A stretch of 17,780 nt of DNA, from contig CAZXEJ010000045.1 in NCBI GenBank assembly GCA_964639895.1, forward strand, positions 1 to 17,780, in the 5' to 3' direction. The DNA comes from CAZXEJ01 sp964639895 (GTDB lineage: Bacteria > Desulfobacterota_D > UBA1144 > Nemesobacterales > JADFKM01). Under the pieces are notes generated by a model that worked only from the letters and a program-made list of their open reading frames with translations, had not been told where the DNA came from and ran no database searches. The translations under genes and the position numbers were made by a program. Positions 8,501-14,258 of the stretch are shown here, one piece after another. The stretch's first letter is position 1. Each line of letters opens with the position of its first letter.

Positions 8501-8794
8501 CTGTTCGTAGATTGCTTCGATTCGGACTGTGCCGGCGACGCAGCGTGTACGCCGCCTCTGCCCAATACGGAGATATGCAACAACGGTATCGACGATGACG
8601 GTGACGGGTTCAAGGATTGCGCCGACACGGATTGCTCTACGGGCTTCATCCTGTGCGAGACCCAGGAGTTCACCTGCAATGACGGCTTCGACAACGACGG
8701 CGACAACTTCACCGATTGCGCCGATGCCAACTGCGACGGCAAGGTCTGCGCGCCGGGCAAAACGTGCGACTTCGCAACGACGTCCTGCCTCTAG
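5570..8794 (+). CDS. Large probable lipoprotein with 23 Cys/Asp-rich calcium-type repeats
   Basis: No named gene is recognised. From ATG 5570 the product has 1074 residues: basic MGKKSSG, a hydrophobic core and GYSC with Cys29 as a probable lipid site. Residues about 35-260 are Ser/Thr/Val-rich beta sequence like bacterial Ig domains. From about residue 264 to the end come 23 repeats averaging 35 residues, with core pattern C-x-D-G-x-D-N-D-x-D-G-x-x-D-C-x-D-x-D-C followed by a variable linker that usually holds one more Cys. The DxDxDG part resembles EF-hand, thrombospondin type 3 and MopE-type metal-binding loops, so calcium-stabilised, disulphide-linked rods are likely (inference). No sorting tail (such as MYXO-CTERM) is visible; the protein ends GKTCDFATTSCL. 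A GTG at 5555 is an alternative start; ATG 5570 has AGAGG at 5558-5562. It is 42 bases after the preceding gene and probably in the pil transcript. Confidence 0.88.
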   Translation: MGKKSSGIVLRIGVFVVLAGLLVSFGYSCIEQRTGQPTSSNPILGILGLFINPSAIFGNAADTAEIRVEGSSFPDNSSVQFFVSASSDSLANAPCVFNAQSVLLNGRALARVIAVNTTGSPITANVAATITNPTGQSQSRFGQITINSTTFVPESSALSLNVDDTLLLEVKFVSTGVPDGTVVTFSLSDATLGTVPPTGVIGGGTVTIQYQATPATSGIQVLTATIVLPDPAAVAPGCPSVPASLRTLVATVTITQSSPTTEPEQLCNDGLDNEGDGLIDCADPDCDGKIGGPLATNLCETAGETTCNDGFDNDGDGLVDCSDPSCNGSVGPGGFTCQTVETICDDGFDNDVDGFTDCLDADCDGIAGCVFGGEGGAGDCQDGFDNDGDGFVDCADTDCQSLSVCEFPEATCDDGFDNDGDGFVDCDDSDCTGDPACVPGVESGTNCDDLVDNDGDGDTDCADTDCAGFFRCEIPNETTCLDGFDNDGDGFTDCIDADCIGTAVCASASGEIAGGSVATACTNGVDDDMDGLIDCADPDCSSFFRCETTETTCNDAFDNDGDFFVDCDDVDCLVSPFCPSATTETSCTDGVDNDADGLIDCADSDCTGFPGPDGVPCESPESTCNDGFDNDGDGLIDCLDPSCNTVDGCEFGSESTCNDGFDNDADGLIDCADPDCNGVAGPGGTCQQPTETTCNDGFDNDVDGKIDCADPDCNGVGSCEFDTETSCDDGFDNDADGDTDCADTDCGGFFACGATEISCTDGFDNDGDNFTDCLDSDCISDPACPPGAEVCNDGVDNDNDTLIDCADPDCDVGPPAAGQCNIPENDDVICRDGFDNDGDGLVDCADPDCNGHTGNPSDLTDLCEAVTETTCDDLFDNDGDGSVDCADDDCASFFKCEPTETVCNDGFDNDGDGFIDCNDTDCGVVPICQPIEFFCANGIDDDGDGDIDCADTDCDGFVLCADSETGLCTDGFNNDGDLFVDCFDSDCAGDAACTPPLPNTEICNNGIDDDGDGFKDCADTDCSTGFILCETQEFTCNDGFDNDGDNFTDCADANCDGKVCAPGKTCDFATTSCL
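6359..8791 (+). repeat. Array of 23 in-frame tandem coding repeats
   Basis: This is the DNA behind the repeat half of the large lipoprotein. Each unit is about 90-125 bases, with a conserved core close to TGTAACGACGGCTTCGACAA and variable linkers. Synonymous changes are common and linkers differ in length, so the copies are old or selected at protein level rather than freshly duplicated. All copies stay in frame. Atypical copies include the first (DNEGDG), the eighth (DDDMDG), the ninth (DGDFFVD) and the twenty-first (NNDGDLFVD). Confidence 0.92.
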
Positions 8795-8845
8795 GCGGAC
8801 CGGCGGCGGCACGATTGAGGTGAACCCACAACGTTGACAACGGTC

Positions 8846-8871
8846 GGGGGGGCGCGACGAGCGACCCCCCC
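8846..8871 (+). terminator. GC-rich hairpin after the repeat-protein gene, possible terminator
   Basis: A run of seven G (8846-8852) plus CGC pairs with GCG and a run of seven C (8865-8871), with a loop GACGA and one bulged A. It lies 52 bases after the stop codon. No T tract follows, so it is not a textbook intrinsic terminator; it could end the pil transcript or protect its 3' end. Confidence 0.5.
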
Positions 8872-8963
8872 TCGCTGGAGAGAAGGTGCGTCTTCGCCGG
8901 CTCGGGCCGCCTTGACTAAGCGCGGCCGTTCCTGTTAAATGTAATTCTGTGCCTTGCCCTGAG

Positions 8964-8983
8964 GCCGCAACCGGCGTTGCGGC
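8964..8983. repeat. Perfect 8-bp inverted repeat in the intergenic region
   Basis: GCCGCAAC and GTTGCGGC are separated by CGGC, giving a stable small hairpin on either strand. It lies in the 334-base gap 8795-9128 between the repeat-protein gene and the acyl-CoA dehydrogenase. The gap otherwise holds the G7/C7 hairpin and a promoter-like site; no gene is visible. The hairpin could be a second terminator element or a regulator site; there is no T tract. Confidence 0.5.
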
Positions 8984-9081
8984 TCCAGAGATGCGCGCTC
9001 GCCGGGCCTATGCGCGAAGGGGAGGGAACCTGCTTCGAGGCACTGCGGCTGGGCTTTCCACGGGCGGGTTTCGGCCCTCTA

Positions 9082-9110
9082 TTCAACTGTGACATCGGAA
9101 GCGGTACAAT
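9082..9110 (+). promoter_or_regulatory. Putative promoter of the acyl-CoA dehydrogenase/mutase operon
   Basis: The -10 candidate TACAAT (9105-9110) has five of six consensus bases. TTCAAC (9082-9087), 17 bases upstream, is a weak -35. Transcription would start near 9117, giving a very short leader that contains the GA/G-rich ribosome site (about 9117-9124) just before ATG 9129. Confidence 0.4.
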
Positions 9111-9128
9111 GTTTTCAGAGGGGGACAG

Positions 9129-10277
9129 ATGAACATATTCGACCTTACCGAAGAGCAGAAGATGATCCAGTCGGTGGCCGCCGAGTTCGCCGAGAACGAG
9201 ATAAGACCCGTGGCGGCCGAGCTCGACCGTAAGGAGGAGTTCCCGGCCGAGCTGGTCCAGAGCATGGCCGAGCTCGGGTTCATGGGCATTTTCGTCCCCG
9301 AGCAATACGGCGGAAGCGGGATGGATGTGGTGAGCTACGCGCTGGCGCTCGAGGAGATATGCAAGGCATGCGCCTCTACCGGCACCATAATGTCGGTGAA
9401 CAACTCGCTGGTCTGCGATCCCATCCTCTCCTACGGGACGGCGGAGCAGAAGGAGAAGTACCTCCCCCCGCTGGCACGTGGCGAGAGTCTGGGGTGCTTC
9501 GCTCTCAGTGAGCCGGGGGCGGGTTCGGACGCTGCCGGGATCAGCACGCGTGCCGTAAGAGACGGCGATCACTACATAATAACGGGCACCAAGAACTGGA
9601 TTACAAACGGCCCCGAGGCCGACATAGTGATACTGTTCGCCACCACCGATCCCAAGCTCAAGCACAAGGGTATCACGGCCTTCATCGTCGAGAAGGAGAC
9701 GCCTGGTGTGACGGTGGGCAAGGTCGAGGAGAAACTCGGCATCCGCGCGTCGTCGACCTCTCAGCTCATCTTCGACGAGTGCGCCGTGCCGGTGGCCAAC
9801 AGGCTGGGCGACGAGGGCGAGGGGTTCAAAATAGCCATGCGTACGCTCGACGGCGGCCGCATAGGCATAGCTGCACAGGCCGTGGGCATAGCCCAGGCCG
9901 CGCTTGACGCCTCGGCCGCCTACGCGCAGCAGCGCGAGGCGTTCTCTCAGCCCATAGCCCGTTTCCAGGCCATCCAGTTCATGCTGGCCGACATGGCCAC
10001 CCGCATCGAGGCCTCCCGCCTGCTCGTCCTGCAGGCGGCCAAGATGAAGGACAAAAAGTTGCGACACACAAAGCAGTCGGCCATGGCCAAGCTGTTCGCC
10101 TCGGAGACGGCCATGTGGGTTACGACCAAGGCCATACAGATACACGGCGGCTACGGCTATACGACCGAGTACCCGGTAGAGCGTTATTTCCGCGACGCCA
10201 AGATAACGGAGATCTACGAGGGTACGTCCGAGATTCAGCGGCTGGTCATAGCCAACCAGCTGCTTAGGGAGTACTGA
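9129..10277 (+). CDS. Acyl-CoA dehydrogenase, short/branched-chain (butyryl-CoA type)
   Basis: This FAD enzyme introduces the alpha-beta double bond into an acyl-CoA, passing electrons to electron-transfer flavoprotein. It has 382 residues, the usual length. The N-terminal helical domain is followed by signature 1, CFALSEPGAGSDA (residues about 118-130), the middle beta domain, and signature 2, QIHGGYGYTTEYPVERYFRD. The catalytic base is Glu364 in IYEGTSEIQR, the position used by short- and medium-chain dehydrogenases (isovaleryl- and long-chain enzymes place it elsewhere). The Arg in the QREAF stretch also fits the family. It is followed after 27 bases by an acyl-CoA mutase with ICM-type residues, so butyryl-CoA or isobutyryl-CoA is a likely substrate; exact chain specificity cannot be read from sequence alone. 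Confidence 0.92.
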   Translation: MNIFDLTEEQKMIQSVAAEFAENEIRPVAAELDRKEEFPAELVQSMAELGFMGIFVPEQYGGSGMDVVSYALALEEICKACASTGTIMSVNNSLVCDPILSYGTAEQKEKYLPPLARGESLGCFALSEPGAGSDAAGISTRAVRDGDHYIITGTKNWITNGPEADIVILFATTDPKLKHKGITAFIVEKETPGVTVGKVEEKLGIRASSTSQLIFDECAVPVANRLGDEGEGFKIAMRTLDGGRIGIAAQAVGIAQAALDASAAYAQQREAFSQPIARFQAIQFMLADMATRIEASRLLVLQAAKMKDKKLRHTKQSAMAKLFASETAMWVTTKAIQIHGGYGYTTEYPVERYFRDAKITEIYEGTSEIQRLVIANQLLREY

Positions 10278-10304
10278 TGCTGCCGCGTTGGGGAGGATCC
10301 ACCG

Positions 10305-11960
10305 ATGGGCGGTGACGACAGACTGAAAAAGAGGTTCCAGGAGTGGAAGCGCCGGTTCGACGCCGCTCCGAAACGGGATGCCGACCCCACCACCGTCTCG
10401 GGCATGGAGGTCCCGCCGCTTTCGACCCCGCTCGATGTGCCGTGTTTCGACTACGCCTCGAAGCTCGGGTTCCCGGGTGAGTATCCCTACACCCGCGGCA
10501 TCTATCCTACGATGTACCGCGGAAGGCTGTGGACCATGCGCCAGTTCGCGGGCTTCGGCACCCCGCGCGATACGAACCGCAGGTTCAAATTCCTGCTCCA
10601 GCAGGGCCAGACTGGTCTCAGCGTAGCCTTCGACATGCCCACGCTGATGGGCTACGACTCCGACCATCCGCGCTCTCGTGGCGAGGTGGGGAAAGAGGGC
10701 GTGTCGGTGAGCACTCTGGCCGACATGGAGGAGCTGTTCGAGGGGATCGACCTCGGCGGGGTCAGCACCTCGATGACCATAAACTGCACGGCACCGGTGG
10801 TGTTCGCCATGTATCTGGCCGTGGCCGAGAAGCAGGGTGTCGAGTGGGAGCGGTTACGAGGTACGCTCCAGAACGACATGTTGAAAGAGTTCATAGCCCA
10901 GCGCGAGTGGATATCGCCGCCGCGGCCCTCGGTCAAGCTGGTTGTAGACATAATAGAGTTCTGCGCCCGTCACGTTCCGCTCTGGCATCCGGTCTCCATC
11001 TCCGGCTACCACATTCGCGAGGCCGGCTCCACGGCCGTCCAGGAGCTCGCATTCACGCTGGCCGACGGGCTCTGTTACGTGGAGGAGGCCATCGCCCGCG
11101 GACTGGACGTCGACGAGTTCGCCCCCCGCCTTTCGTTCTTCTTCAACTCGCACAACGACTTCTTCGAGGAGATAGCCAAGCTCCGGGCTGCACGCCGCAT
11201 GTGGGCCCGCTACATGAAGGAGCGCTACGGCGCACGTGATCCGCGCTCGATGATGCTCAAGATGCACGTGCAGACGTCGGGCGCCACGCTCACCGCGCAA
11301 CAGCCCCTGAACAACGTGGCCCGGGTCACTCTCCAGGCTCTGGCCGCGGTGCTGGGCGGTACGCAGTCGCTGCACACGAACTCCATGGACGAGACGCTGG
11401 CCCTCCCTTCGGAGGAGGCCGTCACCGTAGCACTCAGGACCCAGCAGATAATAGCCGAAGAGAGCGGCGTGGCAAATGTCATCGACCCCTTGGGTGGGAG
11501 CTACTATGTCGAGTGGCTCACCGACAGGATGGAGAGGGAGGCCGCTGCCTACATAGAGAAGATAGAAGAGATGGGCGGTATGATAGAGGCCATCGACGCC
11601 GGCTATCCGCAGGCCGAGATAGCCGAGGCCGCCTACGCCTACCAGAGGGAGCTCGACGCCGGCCGCAAGGTTGTGGTGGGTGTCAACAAGTACCGTATGG
11701 ACGAAGATGCGCCCATCCCCATACTCAAGGTGGACGAGCGGGTTGAGAGGGAACAAGCCGAGCGCGTCCGCAGGGTGAGGGCCGAGCGTGACGACGCACG
11801 CGCGAGGGCGGCGCTTGCGGCTCTCGAGGAGGCGGCCCGACGGGGTGAGAACCTGATGCCCCGCCTGGTCGACGCAGTCAAGGCCTACGTGACGATCGGC
11901 GAGATAAGCGATCTGTTCAGGGAGGTCTACGGCACTTACTCGGACCCGGCGTATCTGTAG
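10305..11960 (+). CDS. icmA: B12-dependent acyl-CoA mutase large subunit, isobutyryl-CoA mutase-like
   Basis: This is the TIM-barrel catalytic subunit of the methylmalonyl-CoA mutase family, 551 residues with no B12 domain of its own. Family landmarks include YPYTRGIYPTMYRGR (60-74), GLSVAFDMPTLMGYDSD (104-120), SISGYHIREAG (231-241, including the His near the cofactor) and TQSLHTNSMDETLALP (353-368). The two residues that set substrate choice are Phe81 (TMRQFAGFG) and Gln199 (EFIAQREW). By family knowledge, methylmalonyl-CoA mutase has Tyr89 and Arg207 there, holding the free carboxylate, while isobutyryl-CoA mutase has Phe80 and Gln198. The spacing, 118 residues, matches exactly. I therefore infer isobutyryl-CoA/butyryl-CoA interconversion, although automated annotation would probably say methylmalonyl-CoA mutase. 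GGGAGG (10291-10296) is 8 bases before the ATG. The adjacent small subunit supplies B12. Confidence 0.9.
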   Translation: MGGDDRLKKRFQEWKRRFDAAPKRDADPTTVSGMEVPPLSTPLDVPCFDYASKLGFPGEYPYTRGIYPTMYRGRLWTMRQFAGFGTPRDTNRRFKFLLQQGQTGLSVAFDMPTLMGYDSDHPRSRGEVGKEGVSVSTLADMEELFEGIDLGGVSTSMTINCTAPVVFAMYLAVAEKQGVEWERLRGTLQNDMLKEFIAQREWISPPRPSVKLVVDIIEFCARHVPLWHPVSISGYHIREAGSTAVQELAFTLADGLCYVEEAIARGLDVDEFAPRLSFFFNSHNDFFEEIAKLRAARRMWARYMKERYGARDPRSMMLKMHVQTSGATLTAQQPLNNVARVTLQALAAVLGGTQSLHTNSMDETLALPSEEAVTVALRTQQIIAEESGVANVIDPLGGSYYVEWLTDRMEREAAAYIEKIEEMGGMIEAIDAGYPQAEIAEAAYAYQRELDAGRKVVVGVNKYRMDEDAPIPILKVDERVEREQAERVRRVRAERDDARARAALAALEEAARRGENLMPRLVDAVKAYVTIGEISDLFREVYGTYSDPAYL

Positions 11961-11993
11961 CCGCGGCCCGGCGGGAGGGGTGCAGAACCCGAT

Positions 11994-12407
11994 ATGAGCG
12001 GCGGAAGGAGAGTGAGGATACTTATCGGCAAGGCCGGTCTCGACGGGCACGACCGCGGGGCCAAGGTGGTGGCGCGGGCGCTGAGGGACGCGGGCTGTGA
12101 GGTCATCTACACCGGGATACACAACACGCCCGAGATCATCGCCAAGGCAGCCGTCGAAGAGGACGTCGACGCCGTGGGGATAAGTATCCTGTCGGGTGCC
12201 CACAACGTGGTGATTCCAGAGGTGATACGTCACCTCGAGGAACAGGGAGCGGGCGACATAGTGGTGTTCGGCGGCGGTATCATCCCGGAGGAGGACGTCC
12301 CGGGACTGCTGGCCCGGGGGGTGAAGAAGATATTCGGTCCCGGCTCCTCAACGGTCGAGATAGTGCGTTGGGTCAAGGAGAACATCCGTCCGCGAAAGCC
12401 GGTCTGA
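11994..12407 (+). CDS. icmB: Cobalamin-binding small subunit of acyl-CoA mutase
   Basis: This stand-alone B12-binding domain of 137 residues is the length expected for a separate mutase small subunit. It carries the DxHxxG motif as DGHDRG (17-22), where His19 is the lower axial ligand to cobalt, then GISILSGAH (SxL element) and VVFGGGIIP (GG element), which wrap the nucleotide tail in the base-off/His-on mode. It lies 33 bases after the large subunit, so the two would be made together. The start at 11994 has a GGAGGGG stretch somewhat far upstream (12 or more bases); a GTG at 12012 is in frame but too close to its own purine stretch. No G-protein chaperone (MeaB type) or epimerase gene is in the window. 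Confidence 0.92.
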   Translation: MSGGRRVRILIGKAGLDGHDRGAKVVARALRDAGCEVIYTGIHNTPEIIAKAAVEEDVDAVGISILSGAHNVVIPEVIRHLEEQGAGDIVVFGGGIIPEEDVPGLLARGVKKIFGPGSSTVEIVRWVKENIRPRKPV

Positions 12408-12489
12408 CGGGATGGAGGTTTTAGACGAGGGAAGAGGAGCGCCTGCTCCGGCCGTGACGATATGGGGGCGGCGTGGCGTGTCCTAGTGT

Positions 12490-12494
12490 GAGGT
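12490..12494 (+). promoter_or_regulatory. Ribosome binding site favouring ATG 12500
   Basis: GAGGT lies 5 bases before the ATG at 12500. The in-frame GTG at 12473 would add nine residues (beginning MACPSVRSQ) and has only a G-run upstream. Confidence 0.5.
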
Positions 12495-12499
12495 CTCAG

Positions 12500-13162
12500 A
12501 TGAGGTGTCCGCTGTGCGGCAGGAGGAAGGCGAAGCGTTTCTGTCCGGCCAAGGCCAAGACGATCTGTCCCGTCTGTTGCGGCGGTAAGCGGCTGGTCGA
12601 GATCGATTGCCCCTCCGACTGCCAGTATCTGGTGGAGGGTGAGCGCTACCGCCAGAAGAAGGTCGTGCGCAGCCGCATAAGGAGGGAGGGCGTGCGCAGT
12701 TACGTGCGCCGCGCCGAGCTCTTCAACCTCCACCCCGAACTTTTCCACCTCATCGAGGGCGTCATGGCCGAATACGCTTGGGCCAAGGGTAGGGGACTCT
12801 CGAACCGGGATCTCAAGGTGGGGCTCGAGGCCGCGGCCAAGACGCTTGCCACGGAGGAGAGCGGACTTCTGTACAGGCACTCGTCCGAAAACCCCCTGGC
12901 GGACGAGCTTTCGGCCCGTCTGCTCGAGGCCATAGGAAGGCTCAAGGCCGCAGGAAGGCTGAGGCCGCCGTCGCTCCCCCAGTCGGTTTCGACCGCCCGT
13001 TTCGTGCGTTCGGTGCTTGATGAGTACAGGGCTGAGATAGAGTTTTTTGACGAGCAAGAGTCCGATCCCGCTTCCTACGTCGTCTATCTGAAGAGGATGC
13101 ACCCCGATCGCCGCCCCAAAGGTGCAAGGTCCACGGGGAGCATAATAATAGCGGGTTCCTAG
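12500..13162 (+). CDS. Eight-cysteine zinc-finger-like protein of unknown function
   Basis: Function is unknown. From ATG 12500 it has 220 residues. The first 44 hold eight cysteines in the order CPLC (3,6), C15, CPVCC (23,26,27) and CPSDC (37,41), then a tyrosine-leucine and a basic stretch (EGERYRQKKVVRSRIRR). This is compatible with two zinc sites or one zinc plus another metal site. The remainder (about 75-215) is mostly helical, with a HPELFHLIEG helix and two further helical hairpins; no catalytic motif is evident and no signal peptide or membrane segment is present, so it should be cytoplasmic. I recall similar CxxC...CPSDCxYL N-termini in uncharacterised proteins of Deltaproteobacteria-like genomes, but cannot name a family. 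The gap to the mutase small subunit is 92 bases, so co-transcription is possible. GTG 12473 is an alternative start. Confidence 0.75.
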   Translation: MRCPLCGRRKAKRFCPAKAKTICPVCCGGKRLVEIDCPSDCQYLVEGERYRQKKVVRSRIRREGVRSYVRRAELFNLHPELFHLIEGVMAEYAWAKGRGLSNRDLKVGLEAAAKTLATEESGLLYRHSSENPLADELSARLLEAIGRLKAAGRLRPPSLPQSVSTARFVRSVLDEYRAEIEFFDEQESDPASYVVYLKRMHPDRRPKGARSTGSIIIAGS

Positions 13163-14033
13163 AGAGAGGGGCGAACCGGTCTCCATCCTCGTAGGGATGC
13201 TGGCGCCGTAAGGCCGAGGAAGGGAGGCGGCTCCTGTGGTCAAAGCCACCGGTCTTCTACCGTGTGCCGCGGCTTCGGTCCACATCCTCTCCGCAACGTC
13301 GTCTCCGCCATCAGCCGAGCGCACCTGTGGACTGGCCCGACCGTGCGGGTTGTGAGCAGTGGACGGGCATGGGACCGGCCTTGTTGCGCCTGCGTTGGAG
13401 GCGGCTCGCACACACATCTTGGCCCCGGATCATCCTTCTCCGATGCTCCGTTCCGGCTGCACCTCTGGCGCCTGGATTACCATCCCCCTCGTGCTTCATC
13501 CAGCCTTCGGCTCCCACCCATTCGGGTGCGTCTTCGGCAAGGGCCTCGCAGACGGTGGAGTGTAGCCATGAGCAGCCCGGCTTAGCCGCCCTGCCGCCTT
13601 GCGCGTGCTTGTCGCATACCCTTTTGCCCTACCAAGGGCTGCGGCCGGAGTTTCCCATGGATCCCTTTTCATCCGGCGGGGCGGGTGTAGGTGGTTGTGG
13701 GTATTTGGAAGAAAGGGAGGGTGGTGAGTCCCGTGCTCGGGGCGGTTGAAGTCCGTGGCTTTCGGACGGGAGCGGTGTAGGTGTAGTGTCTTCCCTTGGT
13801 GTGCGCCGCTTGCGGTGCAGACTGCGTGTTCTCAGTATCGGGATGATGGGGACAGACGGCCTTGGTGATCGCCGTCCATCTTTAGTCGGTGAGGGACTGG
13901 AGAGGCCGTGGGGTTATGGGCTCCTGCTACCGGCGGAGAGGACACCCAGGTAAACGCCTCCGGGGTGCTCCATACGCTCGGGGCATATGGGTGCCCTGTG
14001 GGCGTGGTCCCCGGCGGTGCGTCCGACGGGGGA
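13163..14033. other. 870-base gene-poor region with several inverted repeats
   Basis: No credible gene is seen. Open frames exist but have Trp/Cys/Pro/Arg-rich shadow-like translations, no ribosome sites and no recognisable motifs. Notable local structure: ACCGGT at 13175-13180 and 13248-13253 bracket three small hairpins (CATCC/GGATG at 13184-13199; a GTAA tetraloop at 13205-13214; GTGG/CCAC at 13236-13249). CTGGAT/ATCCAG arms lie at 13472-13503, a GTCCG/CGGAC hairpin at 13751-13767 and GACGGC/GCCGTC arms at 13855-13876. It could be an unrecognised structured RNA, decayed mobile DNA or simply long flanks; I cannot decide. Confidence 0.5.
13751..13767 (+). repeat. Hairpin resembling the right end of IS200/IS605 elements
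   Basis: GTCCG and CGGAC enclose TGGCTTT, set in the context GAAGTCCGTGGCTTTCGGAC followed by GGGAG. Many IS200/IS605 right ends read roughly GAAGCCCGTGGCTTTAGCC then ACGGGAG. The likeness is partial, and no TnpA or TnpB coding remnant was recognised nearby, so this is only a possible relic. Confidence 0.25.
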
Positions 14034-14216
14034 TCAGGCCTTCTTGCCGCCCAGCGACGTTATGAGGCTTGCCAGCAGCCCCACCGCTCCCAGCGTGCCT
14101 ATGACCTTGAAGAAGAGGTTCCACTCGGCGTCGGCCCCCCTGTAGATGGCATACCCCACGAGGCACAGGAGGACCAATGTGACCACTATGCTGCCGACTA
14201 TGTTCGTGCCATTCAT
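14034..14216 (-). CDS. Small two-helix inner-membrane protein, unknown function
   Basis: A 60-residue product is encoded opposite to all other genes here. It has two hydrophobic helices, about residues 7-25 (ending LVGYAIY) and about 36-53 (starting FKVIGTLG), separated by a short polar turn RGADAEWN, and a basic GGKKA tail. It is therefore probably a small integral membrane hairpin. Gene status is well supported: GGAGGAG is 9 bases before the ATG (14226-14232 on the plus strand), and a good promoter lies further upstream. Function is unknown; its size fits holin-like or membrane-stress peptides, but nothing specific shows that. It sits alone between a non-coding gap and divergent gpsA. Confidence 0.75.
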   Translation of the reverse strand: MNGTNIVGSIVVTLVLLCLVGYAIYRGADAEWNLFFKVIGTLGAVGLLASLITSLGGKKA

Positions 14217-14258
14217 GTACGGGAACTCCTCCGGGGTTTGATGAAAGAAGCGAGCTAA

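Noticed and set aside
6359..8791. CRISPR-like array
   Set aside because: The repeats are in-frame protein repeats with variable lengths and synonymous differences, not identical direct repeats with unique spacers.
8916..10667. A 583-codon minus-strand frame opposite the acyl-CoA dehydrogenase
   Set aside because: It mirrors a well-supported enzyme gene and crosses into the mutase; it has no family motif and no start signals.
10305..11960. 2-hydroxyisobutyryl-CoA mutase
   Set aside because: That enzyme has Ile at the position of Phe81, whereas this protein has Phe with Gln199, the isobutyryl-CoA mutase combination.
13175..13255. Cobalamin riboswitch near the B12-dependent mutase genes
   Set aside because: GCCACC and GGAGACC-like pieces appear on the two strands, but the B12-box and core order do not match, and the site is downstream of, not before, the mutase genes.
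12230..13417. A 395-codon minus-strand frame across the eight-cysteine gene
   Set aside because: It overlaps two supported plus-strand genes and has a Pro/Arg-rich composition typical of shadows.
13262..13749. Plus-strand open frames of 107 and 161 codons in the gene-poor gap
   Set aside because: They overlap each other in different frames, lack ribosome sites and have composition unlike proteins of this genome.
13163..14033. RNase P RNA, tmRNA or group II intron in the gap
   Set aside because: None of the invariant core segments of these RNAs could be found by eye on either strand, and no reverse transcriptase frame is present.
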